DNA from: Gnetum montanum
Taxonomy: Eukaryota > Streptophyta > Gnetopsida > Gnetales > Gnetaceae
Reading direction: 5' to 3'
Length of the DNA stretch: 64,000 bases
NCBI GenBank assembly: GCA_015680685.1
Contig: MNCI01002686.1
Span: forward strand, 1 to 64,000
Shown here: in pieces, positions 1 to 12,300 of the stretch
Layout: the number at the start of each line of letters is the position of its first letter
Position numbering within the stretch: the stretch's first letter is position 1
Translations under genes and position numbers: made by a program
The notes under the pieces: generated by a model
Databases searched by the model: none
What the model was told of the DNA's origin: nothing
The model's input: the letters and a program-made list of their open reading frames with translations, nothing else

Positions 1-1067
1 TTTTTGCTTCCTTTATAAGTGTCCTTGGAAATAATTTCAACTTTTTCCATTTGTTCTCAATATTCTGCAAGGCACATGCATCTTGGAAGGCCTGAAGATG
101 ATTTTGCGGATCAACATCATATCCTCCCTCGAACCAAGAGATGTTGTTCATATCCAGCCTATTTATTCTATTTTCCTTCACATGCCTTGTTGGAATCCTC
201 GTAGCCTCTACAATATTCAACATACCCTGAGTAGCAAGTAGAGGTTCATCAAGGTCATGATGGTGGTGCCTACAATGTTCTCTAGTAGCCCTCTTTTCTT
301 GATGATGGGCCTCTTTGGATTTCCCACATCTTCGGTCCTGACTATCTCGATGATCCCTTCTATTGTTCTAGTCTTTTCAATCACCTCTATCATGGTTATT
401 TCTTTTACAGCCATGATCTGAACCAGATGAAAAAGAAGATGATGACGATGAAGGGGAAGAAGAAGGAGAACTTACTTCATGCTGACGCCTATCACCCTTC
501 CTTAGATGCTTGTGACCATGATCACGATCATGATCTCCATTATCCCCCTTTTCTTAACTTGCTTCTCTAGATCCATTTTTGTCATTGGATCCATTTTGAC
601 CAAAACCTAGATTATGGATTGTGGATTGTACATTTTGATTGAGGGCTCCTTGAACAAAGTTAAAGAGAGGAAAATCACTAAAGAATTGGTCATCTTCATC
701 AATTAGGCCAAGCGAAGGTGGAAAAATATTTAACCCCTTTCCCTTCATAAGCTTGTGTTGGTGCTCCAGCTGATGATCCCTTAATTTTTGTGCTTCAATG
801 GGATGATAATCCATTGAGTCAAGATCTTGCATCTCGTATTCTCCATGGAGATGTTGAAGCTCATGTCGTGTGAGCATTAGCTGAAGCATTGCTGGAATAG
901 ATCGATCAGGTGGCAATATAATGTTGCCTTCCATATTGTGCCACCACATCAGTTCATTTGGATGCAAGATGAAGGTAAAGTCTCATTGGGATGAGCACAT
1001 ACCACCTGGTATTATTGAGGCACCTAAACTACCCTAGGCGGAGATGGGTTGCTATGAGAGAAGACAT
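1..1067 (-). pseudogene. gag of Athila-like element I (partial, broken)
   Basis: Retrotransposon gag, the capsid/nucleocapsid precursor of a Ty3/gypsy element. The likely start is the ATG at 1067-1065; a corresponding ATG opens gag in elements A (23356) and E (55584). The longest clean piece (967-554) carries the block ILPPDRSIPAMLQLMLTRHE, which recurs in E near 55740. At 210-1 the complement encodes the capsid region FEGGY-DVDPQNHLQAF seen in all sister elements. Stops and frameshifts near 1010, 550 and 220 break the frame. The C-terminal part lies outside the window. Confidence 0.75.
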
Positions 1068-1211
1068 TTTGTGTTAATAAACTTGTAAACAGTGTGCAGT
1101 TAAGGCTTAATTTAATGATAATAATTTTTTTTGTAGGATTTGACTCTTCGGGTTCAAACAACAAGGTTACTAAGTTTCACTAGGTTTAGATAACACATGA
1201 AGAACTACAGT

Positions 1212-1229
1212 CCTTGGTAATGATGCCAA
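1212..1229 (-). other. primer-binding site, tRNA-Asp-like
   Basis: Immediately inside the LTR the minus strand reads TTGGCATCATTACCAAGGAC. This is a decayed version of the TGGCGCCGTTGCCGGGGA motif that pairs with the tRNA-Asp 3' end in Athila elements. The same site follows the LTRs of A, D and E here. Confidence 0.7.
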
Positions 1230-2120
1230 TGATGAGCAGCAAGATACCCCTCCGCCCAACCATACAAATCACAAGCATTCACGTGCGATCTAGTTGAATT
1301 TTGCAGACTATAATTACTAAGTACACTATAGCTAAATAGTGTGTGCATGTTGTTTGTTCGTTGTCTTCCCAATCCCACTTGTGAAATGCAATTGTATGGT
1401 TAAGTGTGACTGAGGCATAAGATTTTTATTATTTTGTGTTTTTATGGAATTCCTCACCTAGAACAAGAATAAAAGTAAGAGTGATTAAAATTAAGAGTGA
1501 TTAATTGCTAATTAAACTATAGTCTAATCTAGCCTAACATAAGTAACCGTTTCCACTTTCTGAACACATCTTGAACTTTGTGCAAACACTATTGGACTAT
1601 CAAATGCTAGTCATTTCTGAGCTACCAAGGGTCACACGTATGCTCGAAGGGGTCGTGCTTATGTATTTTAATGATTTTCTTGATTGATCAAAATTAATTA
1701 CTATATCAATAACATTAATGTAAATTTCCTAAAATCACAATATGTAAATACATAAGAAAGAAATTCTCAAGTGCTAAAAGGAATGGATCAAAGAGTTTGT
1801 CTTTATTGCCAACACACTAGTGTGCTCAAGTACATCAATGCTTGAATAAAGATTCGTTCACACTTAGACCTCCTGCTACAGGCACTTGGAAAATATTCTA
1901 ACTTTCAAATGGATAAACTGCAAGAGTTTCACTACTTGACTGCCAAAAACTTCTCTCAATTATGCACCTAGACGTTGTATTTATAGCCCCAAGAGTAAGC
2001 CTACGATATCGAATGAATGATATCGCATCTTGGGCTGCGATATCGCGTACTTGATATCTTGTACCTAATATCACATCCACCCTGATATCGAAGCATTGAA
2101 AAAAAAAACATAATTTATCA
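1230..2120 (-). repeat. 5' LTR of element I
   Basis: 891-bp LTR, starting TGATAAATTATG at 2120 and ending CTCATCA at 1230 on the minus strand. It contains a GATATC palindrome array, a TATA box (TATAAATA, 1985-1978) and the conserved CGAAGGGGTCG-type box at 1641-1658. The assignment rests on alignment by eye with the 54578-55417 LTR. TSDs cannot be tested because the other end is outside the window. Confidence 0.78.
1978..2090 (-). promoter_or_regulatory. LTR core promoter: TATA box plus GATATC array
   Basis: TATAAATA (complement of 1978-1985) lies just downstream of about six GATATC or near-GATATC sites between 2003 and 2090, several within the longer palindrome GCGATATCGC. The same arrangement occurs in the other Athila-like LTRs of the window. 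Confidence 0.6.
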
Positions 2121-2707
2121 ATTAGGCTACCAGAATGCCACCACTCATGATTACTCTTTTTAGCCTTAGTAGAGACCATAACCTAACCACGAGGGCACCA
2201 TGACCTATGGTCTATTACCATGAGAAGACCACAAGAAAACCATGACTCATAGCTAAGAAAAATTCCAAGATTTTTTCAATTTCAAAATCTAGATTCCATG
2301 ACCAGTCTTCATGCATTTTAAAGCCTTCCACTACACCAAATCTAATACCTAGGACTATGGAGGAAAAGATGAGAGCCCTACTAGAAGCATTAAAAATCAA
2401 AAGTGCATCAATAGTAGTAGAATATTAGCCATAGGAACCACCAAGGCATGAGGAGCCACCACCACTAGGCACTACATAGGGCTTATGCCTTGGTCTATTT
2501 CTTGTAAATTCTACACAATTTTTGTAAGGAAAAATGTCCCACTTTTTTGGGTTATTTGTCAAATGATCAATCACTAGAATGAGTTTTGTAATGTGGCACT
2601 CGAGTTAATTAATTAGTTGTTCAAATGAGTTCTTCCACATTTTGTAAATAAACTCCATCCCAATTTTGTTTAACTAGAGGACAAGTTTTCTATCAGTCAT
2701 GAAGGTA
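2121..2707 (+). mobile_element. 3' internal tail of an older plus-strand Athila-like element
   Basis: No coding sequence is visible. The end matches the end of element E: GAGGACAAGTTTTC (2676-2689) and a polypurine tract remnant (GAAGGTA) precede a TGATGAAT LTR start, as at 63788-63825. A preceding TTTTGTAAGGAA stretch also has a counterpart near 63760. The upstream part was probably separated by insertion of element I. Confidence 0.5.
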
Positions 2708-3576
2708 TGATGAATAGTGCATCAAGTGATTTGCGTCAATGCTACAACGTCGACACATCAACATTTACATAGGATCTACTATGTCAATGCATCAGTGTTG
2801 ATGCAATGCTAATAAATAGCTACATAAATGCACCACCAACCATATTTATGGCATCATTCGATTATAATTATATTGAAACCTTGTCAGTTTTTTTTCCTAG
2901 TAATTAGAACAATTAAATGAGTGTTGCAGTGCGAAGTTAAATTGGTTGATGGAATCTTATTCAAGTGATCATATACCTAGACACATTTTCATGGTAGTAA
3001 TGAGATCAAGATTGTCTTACCTTCATTGCAACATTCTAACTTAGTTTAATATTTCTTTAATTGCAATTTAATTTCCTTGTTCACTTATTTTCCATACAAT
3101 TAGTTAATTATTTATGTTACATGCACATCAAATACACATAATAAGTATGATCGACTTTGATTGTAAATATATTAATGTTTGGTAATTCTAGTAGTGTGCC
3201 ACTTGGTATGCCCAACAGTAGACACTATAACCTAACAATATTAGTGTGAGTTCAAGATGTGTATAGCAATTTGGGAATGGATGCTCATCGCATAGGCTAG
3301 ATTAAATTTACTTTTTGCACTTAAATTAATTTAGACTAAATTTTAATACTTCATAATATTTTAGTTATAGCCCCACAACATCATCCATCATACTTCTCAA
3401 TTATACTTAATCATACACATTAAGGGCCACCTGAACATAGTTGGGAATATAATGACTTGTGATCACATTTAACTAATTAGATACCACACTAGTCGAGTCC
3501 ACAAATTACAATCTAGTCAATTGCATATGATCATGATTTGTATGAGTGGATGTTAGGACTACTCTACCACTCATCA
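2708..3576 (+). repeat. diverged Athila-like 3' LTR
   Basis: The stretch starts TGATGAATAG and ends with a TATGAGTGGATGTTAGGA block closed by CTCATCA, the LTR terminus used by the other family members. Internal landmarks such as CACTTGGTATGCCC also occur in the element D LTR (47970-48000). It is strongly decayed, with no clear GATATC array left. It follows a PPT-like stretch and is not followed by a good PBS, so it is read as a 3' LTR. Confidence 0.55.
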
Positions 3577-3959
3577 TTAACAAATGTTGATAATCAAGTA
3601 GTCCCTATCATGGATAATGGTTGGGCATTCTCTCATCGACAATGGTTATCTTTGCCATGTAAGAAAGGCAACATAAGACAACATAAGATCTGTAACAATT
3701 GTAATGTGAAGTTCCTTATGTGCAAAGGCCTTGACATAGATATGAGTGATTGCAAGCAAGTTTATGTTATTTAATGCCAAACATATATGTGTCATTATCT
3801 TCCTTTCAAATTCCAAGTTGATTAAACATCTCTTTTTACTATTTTATACGCTCTTGTTATGAAAAGAAACTACATGGCTAGAGCCCTAGTAATGGTTGGT
3901 GCATTTCTATGCTCTTGTTATGACTAGCCTTAAGCTATGTTGTTGCATAAATGACTTTA
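3577..3959 (+). other. 383 bases without recognisable feature
   Basis: AT-rich sequence between the old LTR and the TRIM-like element. A short open frame crosses the LTR boundary at 3538-3774 but has no recognisable protein features. Confidence 0.5.
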
Positions 3960-4242
3960 TGTTGGAAAACTATTGCCAACATGAGACACCCTTGTGATTG
4001 TAACTACCCTACATCCCACCAAACAACACAGCCACATGATAGCCAACAACCTTGTCTACCAAGGTGAATTATTAGAAAGTAACCACATGTATAAATTCAA
4101 ATAAAGAAAATAGAATTGATTGCCTCAACTTTTTCCTTGGTATGGTAGGCACTCGAGACTTCCTTCTAGTTTCTTTCTTCATCATCACTTTCGATGTGTG
4201 GTTATCTTCCTTCTATTGTAGTGATATGATTTCAGCCCAATA
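3960..4242 (+). repeat. LTR 1 of TRIM-like element
   Basis: 283 bp. It shares long blocks with 4780-5119, including ACCTTGTCTACCAAGGTGAA and the end GATATGATTTC-GCCC. The terminus CAATA instead of CAACA suggests age. Confidence 0.68.
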
Positions 4243-4243
4243 G

Positions 4244-4256
4244 TGGTATAAGAACT
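4244..4256 (+). other. PBS of TRIM-like element, tRNA-Met-like
   Basis: TGGTATAAGAAC directly after LTR 1 resembles TGGTATCAGAGC, the plant initiator tRNA-Met primer site. Confidence 0.55.
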
Positions 4257-4779
4257 AAGGTTCAAGCAAATCAATGCTATGCTATGATGCTCCAAAATGT
4301 TTTGTATAGCACCGATTCACTATATCATACAACCGTTTACTCTAACTTCTCCAATGAGATATGATGCTATTACAAGTGGTTTTGTTTGTGAAAAATCAAC
4401 TAGTTTGCAATGGTAGAGTTTTGGGTTTGGATGCTGCCTTTGCCTCTTACAACACTAATAGACCATAAAAATATAGGGCAACCTAAAATAAGGAATGATG
4501 TACATGTAGTTCATGGTTGGTGTTCCACTCTACAAGATGAGAAGATGGGAATTAAGAAGGATTAAAGGGAGTCTTTGAGACCATGTTTTCAAAACTCCTT
4601 TGTTATCCAAGACTTGGAAGAGAAATGTAACTAGCCTTCCAATGTCTTAAAGAAAATGGAAAATGCTTATAAATGATATGTGACATGAAATTGAATGATT
4701 GCACACATCAAGGGAACAATGTATGGGTAGAGGGGGTGAATCTTTCTTTGATTTCTCATGTTGACATTAAGGGGGTGAT

Positions 4780-5119
4780 TGTTGGGAAATTGTCCATGCC
4801 AACATAATACACCGATGTGTTTGCAACTCCCATGTATCCCACCAAATAGCATAACCACATGATATCCAACCACCTTGTCTACCAAGGTGAATGATTAGGA
4901 AGAAACCACGTGTAAATTTAGATGAAGGAAATGAATGATTAGGAAGAAACCACGTGTAAATTTAGATGAAGGAAATGGAAATGAATGCCAGAGCATTTGT
5001 CTTAGTCTGGTAAAGACTCGGAGCTTCCTTTCAATTTCTCCTTTCATCTTGGCCTTCAATTTGTGGTTATCTTTCTTCCATTGCAGTGAAATGATCTGCA
5101 TATGATTTCGGCCCCAACA
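4780..5119 (+). repeat. LTR 2 of TRIM-like element
   Basis: 340 bp, preceded by the purine tract AAGGGGGTGAT. Its extra length relative to LTR 1 comes mainly from a 44-bp internal tandem duplication. Confidence 0.68.
4889..4976 (+). repeat. 44-bp tandem duplication
   Basis: Two essentially identical 44-base copies (4889-4932, 4933-4976), each starting GAATGATTAGGAAGAAACC, inside LTR 2. LTR 1 has one copy. Confidence 0.9.
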
Positions 5120-6000
5120 CTTAACCTTGCAAGCATCGATACCATTGGATATAAAACTGAGGAACTTCAATTTTTACCAAGTTTATGAGAATGACCATAA
5201 AAATAACAAAATTAAAGCTTGTCTATTTTGAGTTGGCATAGCTTCTTAATTCCTACCATATCTACTATTTCTTGTATTTTACTATCAAAGATTGATTTCA
5301 GTATCCTAAATTCCCAGTCTTGAAATTTTGCAAATTTTAGTGTTTTTAATACTGTCCGAGTGAGTTAAGCTTTATTTGTCAAGAATTGATTCTCCAAAAT
5401 AGAAACCTGAATCCGCATCTCCATCTGCAATTGCGAAGTATAATACAAATTTCACCCTGAATTTAAAAATGGTTCAAGCTAACTTCAAATCTGCTTTACT
5501 GATCATTCTGCCATGTATATTAGTTTACAAAATGTCAGAAACTATAGTAATTTGAGTATTTTAACATTACCAGGTATTCAGTGGAAATGGAAACATAAAA
5601 TATTGTAAACTTTAATCAAGCCAGCTGATGGCATCAAATAAAAGCTGCCAAAGAAACGTAATATCCATTCAGACGCCAAAGCACTGGTATGACTTCTCTC
5701 GAAGATATCATATATCGAAAAGGAAAAAAATACAAGCTGTTAAATAAATTTTCTTTTATCTTCTTTGAAAATATCTGGCACATATGTGATAAAAGGAACT
5801 CATTTAATATAAATATGTTGCAATATCAAATGTACAAAGCAATAGCAGTGATATGCTAACAAATTCCCAAGGCATCTCGTAGAAATTTATTATCACAATC
5901 CTGATTATAGTGAATGAAGAAAGACACAAAAATTGGAATGCAAAATATCTCAAAAATTTATTGGTATTTGACATCAGTTAATTGAAATGAACAAATATTC
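5120..6000 (-). other. 3' flank of the RimP-like gene, no other feature
   Basis: AT-rich. It probably contains the 3' UTR of the minus-strand gene; AATAAA on the minus strand occurs at 5962-5957 and 5892-5887. No coding sequence is seen. Confidence 0.45.
5957..5962 (-). terminator. candidate polyadenylation signal
   Basis: AATAAA on the minus strand about 40 bases beyond the TGA stop of the RimP-like gene. AATAAA is common in AT-rich DNA, so this is only positional support. Confidence 0.35.
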
Positions 6001-6303
6001 TCAATCCTCTAAATATAACCTAGCCAGCTTTATTGAAGAAAATGGCAATTGCAGCATCCATGACTTTTTCCTTCGGTTTAGAGATTTGCCTTTGCCTTTG
6101 TTGACTTGCACATTGGCAACCTTCCACGTGCAATATTGCTGTTCGTAATCAATATTATAGCAACTGAAAATCCCTTCTTGATGCTTTACTTCTGAAGTAG
6201 ACTCTGAATTATCTTCCACAAATCTAACGTACATGGGTAAGTGTTTAAAGCGTTCCAAATCATCAGGCACTCTAAGAACCCTTTCAGCACCTGGAGATGA
6301 CAC
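6001..6303 (-). CDS. RimP-like gene, exon 6
   Basis: Last exon, residues 280-379. The acceptor GGCAG precedes GTGTCATCTCCAGG (VSSPG). It encodes the Sm-like C-domain: ERVLRVPDDLERF, then a TWKVANVQ strand and a C-terminal LPFSSIKLARLYLED, ending TGA. Confidence 0.85.
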   Translation of the reverse strand: MSSPGAERVLRVPDDLERFKHLPMYVRFVEDNSESTSEVKHQEGIFSCYNIDYEQQYCTWKVANVQVNKGKGKSLNRRKKSWMLQLPFSSIKLARLYLED

Positions 6304-9300
6304 CTGCCAGCAACAAAATAAAACACCCACAAAGAATCATGCATAATTCCACCGTTCATTATATAAAGAGAGGGCATATTGAGTAAGATCTCTTGCTAAT
6401 AAAGTGGCCGTACAATATGGTTTGTCAATGATTTAAGTTACAAGTTGAGCTACTTCGATGGCACCTTTACACCTATGTTCAAAATCAATTAGCTCTATGC
6501 ACAGGGATAATGTAGTTAACGGCTATTCCTTCAGCTCCTTTCCACAAAAATAAGATCTCACCATCATAAAAGGTTGGTCAATTTTTATATGCGAGTCAAT
6601 TTTTCTATGCAGCTACCAAGTCAAAATATATCTGAAACCTCAAGGGGTATTAGTCTACCCTGGAGAATGAAATCAGTGTGCTTGTCAGAGTGTACGTGAC
6701 TTTGAAAGAACACTTTTTGGAACTTATAAATCACACAGAAAACCATAGCAAAATGTTTTAAAATTTTAGCCTCTACCGAATCATATTTAATGTTTATGGC
6801 CCCAACTCTCAAGTTAATTTTACAGATAAATCCATTGACAGATGTAAACAGAAGATCATAAATAAAGTAAAGATAACAGAACTGTTTTAACTGAAACCAT
6901 TTTTATAAATAAATTACAGAATGAAGAAAATGCAAAGACAGTGCGAGAAACATTATACTTATATAACAAGACAACAATCCTATTAAGTGTAAAAAAAAAA
7001 AACAATGATTAAATTAACACTTGAAACATCATAGTTTCTTATTTCTAAAAATGTAAGAAAAAGAAATAGTGATTCTATTACCAATAAAACAAAGAGACTT
7101 GTAACATATACCTCAATTGCCAAATTTTCTGGTACTTCTCCATTGATTCCGGCTTCTTCTAAACATTTCGCATAATCATAATTGAAGGATTCCATTTCAT
7201 TCAATGTTGGACAGCCATACCTGTCAGAGATACAGTAAAAAAGGGTAAAGGGAAAGAACTAGTGGCTTTCAGAATTTGATTTAAACTTTCATTTTTCTTG
7301 GGAAAAATCAGAAGATCATGAAGAAAGAAAATTTTGGTTGCAAATTCATTTCCTCTCGTTCACCAGTGCATTGTCATTTGTTTAAACACTTTTTCAACTA
7401 TAGGGAAAACAAATACCCATGTAGCACCCATTTTGTCAGAAACCTTGCTTTATTGCGAGTGAGCAGAATAGCCTATCAGATGATACTTTCTCTAGTCATG
7501 GAAGGCATTGATACGTTAACAGCTTCAAAATCTTCCATGGTGAACAACGCTATTAAGAAAATTTTTTTGAAGCAGTGTTTTAGTAGTTGGATTTGATTCA
7601 GGAGTCAACACCCTTGAAAATTAGCTGTGGTCAGTTAGTTGGCAAAAAGTTGGAAAAGAGCCACAGGTAATAAAAATATTTTAAAAATATGTTTTTACGT
7701 GGGTTAAACTTATATGATTACTAACAGACAATACTAATCTTTATATCGTAAAACAAAAGCAACAAGCCAACCAAAATATGCACAAAATATGTATTGATGC
7801 TCAATTGCATGTGAAGAAACATCAGTAAACACGTACAACAATTGGAAATGTGAAGACGTAGGATTTAGACAAATATTAGATTGCTAAATACCATTTTTAA
7901 AGTTGAAAATGCTAGTTTGTTTCTTTACTTTTATTGGACTGCTGATTTTATTGGCCCAACAAAATGTAAATTTGCATTCATTGTCGGGTACAATTGATTA
8001 TAGGGAGGTATGTTGTGCTATGTTGCATATCGTCAACAACTTTTCAATTTGTCAAATATCAAAGTACCTTACCTACCTCAAAGGAATGTTAACTGAAAAA
8101 AGAGGTATACAGAAATAAAATATTAGAGTGCTTATGTTATCCTAAAACATTGATTATGAAGTTATTAACAGCAAGAAAACATCATAACAGCACCGATTCA
8201 TCTTTTATTAACGGTAGCAGAGAATTCCCAAGAAAACATCTAGCAAAAAAGATAGTTTTGAAGAGAAAAATGGCATTATAGACATTCCATCAGTGGTTTT
8301 AGGGCACAGGTTTCCATAGACAGCGCTTTGTAAATACTGCTGCAAAAAAAAGTTCAGTTTCCATGTGTGTTTTTTTCTTATATTTTCATCTTTCACACTG
8401 CTTAATTACTTTTAGCAGATCAAGGTCTTCTATTCAGATTTACAATTAAAAACAAAATGCAAAAAACATTTTTGTGCTTCAAAATTATTTTTTGCACTGT
8501 GGAATTGAAAATATTGGGATTGAAAATCAATTATAATTGGTGCCGAGAACTTATATTATGTTTTTTATTTTTCCTGTTTCCTTATAAATCCATAAATCCA
8601 TAATTTCTCATTTTTCACTACATATCAATCTAAACCAATAATTCCTCCTGCTTTTTCACTGCATGGTTAAACCATTTTCACACCAAGTGCAGTCTTTTCC
8701 CTTTCTTAGACTAAAATATCTGTTTGCCTATCGATGGAAGCAAAACCCCTTGCCTAATTGTTCTGTGTAAGTATTGTTGGGAATTTACCTTCAAGCTAGC
8801 TAAAATGCAGAGAATTAAAATTAAATTTGTTGTGTCCATTACAAGGTGCACTAGGCCTTAAATTTGTTGTCTGGAAAATGTTGAATACTTAGGTGATATA
8901 AATTCATTCATGCTTCACTAATTTCTATCTACTGAAAGCTGTATGACAGCAATAATTGAGTAGGAAAGCATTTATTGTTAACAGCTGTGTAATAGTTGTG
9001 ATTAAATGAGCATTTATGTGATAATGTGTAATCATTTAAGTAATTACTAATTAGTGCATCCCTCTTCTAATATAAATACGGGTGTAGGTTGGAAGGAGAA
9101 TTCATTCAGCCTACCACCCTTGTTGTATTCTCTCCTTTCTTTGCTTCTATTCTCTTCACTCTCCATTTTGAACTTGATATCACCGTGACAACTACAATCA
9201 TAAGCATGGGTGTGTATTTTGATGCAGTAACCGCAGCTAGTGCAGTAGGGTGTCCGATACAATAGCGCATATGTGTGTATTCAGCAGTGCACCTCCACTC

Positions 9301-12300
9301 CATATTAGGATAATAATTCATCCTTTATCTTCTTATTTTTGTGCAATCATGGTATCTACATTCATGATGTTTTGTGATTACTTGTGCTCACTTTGATTTG
9401 TAACTGTATTTTTCTGTCAATATAACCCCAACCTTTCATCAAAAAAATATTTAAAAAATGAATTCAAAGGCATCAGTCAAAAACCTACATGTCAAGCAAC
9501 CAAGATATAGAAAAAAAAAACTGAGAATCTCTTCATCCAAATGGGTGAGTTAATTGAGCATTTCTTTGCAATAATGTATGTTTCTATAAGAAACCTTTAT
9601 AAGAATAATCATAGATTTTCTCAAGGCAAAAAATAGATAGAGCTGTTCAAGTCCTTTGCAATAATCCTAAGTTAAAGAATTTCATGATCACTTTGCTTCC
9701 AACCAAAGATGTTAATGCACTTGTGGTTGATGAATTGATGGCTCCTTTAAGAGCTTTAGAACACCTCACGATGCAAGAACCAAATTAGGATCAGGCTCTC
9801 TTTGCAAGAAAATTGGAGAATAAGGGAAGGCAAGTTTGAAAGAGGAAGTAGAAGAAATAATTTAGAAAGAGTCAGGAAAAATCAATAAACCTCCCAATTT
9901 CAAAACCAAAGTGGGCAGAATTTTAGAGTCTTTTTGAGAGAAAGAAGAAATCAAAGAAGACATAAAGGCAATTAGTTAAAAGGTAGAGGTAACTACAATC
10001 AAGGAAATCAAATATTCCAAATTGGAAGAAACCAGGTCATGCAGAAGATAAGTGTTGATAGAAAGTTGGCTTTCCTACCATTGTAACTCACAAGGTTCCT
10101 TAAAATGAAATACGGAAGTGGAAGCATCATATTAAGCTCCAACTAATGACAAAGGAAAGCACATTGAAGGATGGACAGCAAATTTTCTCATCCCTGCTAA
10201 CATTAAGGATTCTTGATTCATCCACATAGATTGTGATCAGTGGTTGTTCTAATCATGACACCAAATAAAAACATGTGTTAACTTCATTCAGGATTGCAAA
10301 CCTTGCCTCAATAAAAATTGGAGCCTTTGCCAAAATAAAACAAACTGCTAATGTCAAAATTGCACTCCCAAATGAACACTGGATAACGGTAAGTAATGTC
10401 TCTTATGTCCCACATCTTTCTGATTCATTGTTATCAGTTTAACAATAGGTTTTTAAAGGCATTATAGTTTTACTTGATTCAAATGGATGAACCATGAAGA
10501 ATGCTCAAAGTTTTGTAATTACTTTGCACAAGATGGCAAACCATGTTTATGCATTGATAGCTATTAATAAAAGAAACAAATTTCCATGTCTTCTGTAATC
10601 CAGAATCTATCTATTTTATTATCATTATTAACGTTTTTCAAGATGCACATGGAGTTATCTCTTGAACTCCAAATATTAGGCCTACACAACATTAATATTC
10701 TTCAAAGCAAATGTTGAATATTAGATGGGGATCGATTAAAGCCATAAGATCATATATAGGAGCTGAGTTTGAGATGAATACGGTATTATGAAACAAACCA
10801 ATTATGGTTATTCCTTACAATCAAATGACATTATCAAAGAGATGGCAAAGTCTCTTCTCACTCAATCCACTTTGCCAAACACATATTTAAGGAGATGTTC
10901 TTAACAGCCACACACTTATTGAATAGAGTTGTGAATTCTACAAATCAAGGTAAGATCCGATGTGAAATGATCTAAGGCACCCAATCACTGTCGCTTGAAA
11001 AGCTTTGAATGTATTTATAAAGTACATGTTCTAAATCAGCGGGTTTTAAAACTATACGCAGTGAGTAAAAAATGTAAATTTGTTGGCTATGTTTTAATGC
11101 GTCTGGTTGTAAGTGTTTTGATCCCATCAATGGGAAATATGCTGTTTCAAGAGATGTAAAATAGGATGAAAGCAATTTGGCCTGGGTCACTTTAGCACTG
11201 ATGAACATGATAAACCACTCACAATTTCTCAATCAAATGCTTCTCAAGGTTGGAAAAGATCATCCTCCCTCACAAATAATTGACATGAAATTTTGAAGAG
11301 TACCCACAAGAAGTAAGATGACGACAAAGCTTTAACACAAGAACATGAGAAAAACAAGATAATCGATGAAAAGTAAGAGCAAAAACCACCTGTAATTCCA
11401 AAATATTATCCCCTCATATTCAGTTAGTTTTTCATAGTCAAAAAACTGTTGACCACATTAACCTGATGTTGTCCTTAGGATGTAAGTAGCAATAACACAT
11501 TTTTAACTAATACCTGGCATGCATGGATGAATATAACATGTCATATGCAGGGTATCATATGACTGTGATACAACTTAGAATGCCAGAAGTTGTATTGCAT
11601 TATTTTTCTATTTAATTAATATGCATGGTCCAAGATTTTAAAACCAACAAACACAGTAATATGCCCATTGAACATGTCATAACATGACATATGTACATTT
11701 AGTGCACACTTGAACACAGTAAGTACATGGACAAGGATACATTAACGTGTATACATCAATGCAGCAATAACGAAAAGAAACCTATAACATATTCTGAATT
11801 CTGAATTCATCAAGCAAAATACTAGGCACAAGAGACCGTGAACATTCACATTGTAACCCTAAAATTGACTAAAGTTAAGTACGGTGGTGCTTGTTTCTCT
11901 TCTTTCCCTATAAGCACCACAAGCAATAATTTTGTCAGATGAATGACAAAGCATCAATTCGGTTAACCCAAAAGTGCCGCAATGGCAAACAACGATGAAG
12001 TTCAACTCCAAACAACTATGGTGACAAAGTTCAGCCACTAAGTAAAACCCATTGCATTAAAAATTGACAATATCTGATAACAATGATCATATCATGAAAT
12101 CAAGGAATTCTCAAAAGGCAAGTCTATAATAAGAAGCCTCTATTGCATGAAGAAACTCTCATTCTCTTAAACAGCTCTTAAACATTCTCTACTTTGCTTT
12201 TCTTCCTACTGATATAGCCCCTATACTAAACTCTTGCTCATTCATTTCTCCATACTACTCCAGTCTAAAGTTTGTATTTACTTCAAACGTAAGATTATTC

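Larger units (their letters stand above)
1..2120 (-). mobile_element. Athila-like Ty3/gypsy element I, 5' part
   Basis: Read on the minus strand this is 5' LTR (2120-1230), primer-binding site, then a broken gag that runs off the window at position 1. The order and proteins match the plus-strand element at 54578-64000 and the minus-strand element at 17473-24301. The PBS resembles the complement of a plant tRNA-Asp 3' end, which is typical of the Athila lineage. It sits directly against the 3' tail of an older element of opposite orientation (2121-3576), so it probably inserted there. Confidence 0.8.
3960..5119 (+). mobile_element. TRIM-like miniature LTR retrotransposon
   Basis: A 1160-bp element made of two direct LTRs (3960-4242 and 4780-5119) around a 537-bp interior. 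Both LTRs start TGTTGG; the second ends CCAACA and the first CCAATA. A PBS-like TGGTATAAGAAC follows LTR 1 and a purine tract (AAGGGGGTGAT) precedes LTR 2. Flanks CTTTA and CTTAA could be a 5-bp target duplication with one change. The interior has no gag, protease, RT or integrase. Its size and layout fit a terminal-repeat retrotransposon in miniature or an internal-deletion derivative of a copia element. It lies less than 1 kb from the 3' end of the RimP-like gene. Confidence 0.68.
8775..11290 (+). mobile_element. Ty1/copia remnant in intron 4
   Basis: A candidate 5' LTR (8775-9349) is followed by a tRNA-Met-like PBS and a decayed gag-pol reaching about 11260. No 3' LTR is seen, so the copy is 3'-truncated or decayed. 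It lies antisense to the host gene and does not touch an exon. Confidence 0.6.

Noticed and set aside
2708-3576. Reading this LTR as a solo LTR
   Set aside because: Flanks AGGTA and TTAAC do not match, and a PPT-like end with GAGGACAAG precedes it, as before the 3' LTR of element E.
4667-5170. Minus-strand open frames of 72 and 91 codons
   Set aside because: They fall inside the TRIM-like element and its 3' LTR, antisense; no protein-like features.
7318-7596. 92-codon plus-strand open frame
   Set aside because: Antisense within intron 4 of the RimP-like gene next to exon 5; composition of random AT-rich DNA.
10972-11232. 86-codon minus-strand open frame
   Set aside because: Shadow of the copia post-integrase region that is readable on the plus strand.
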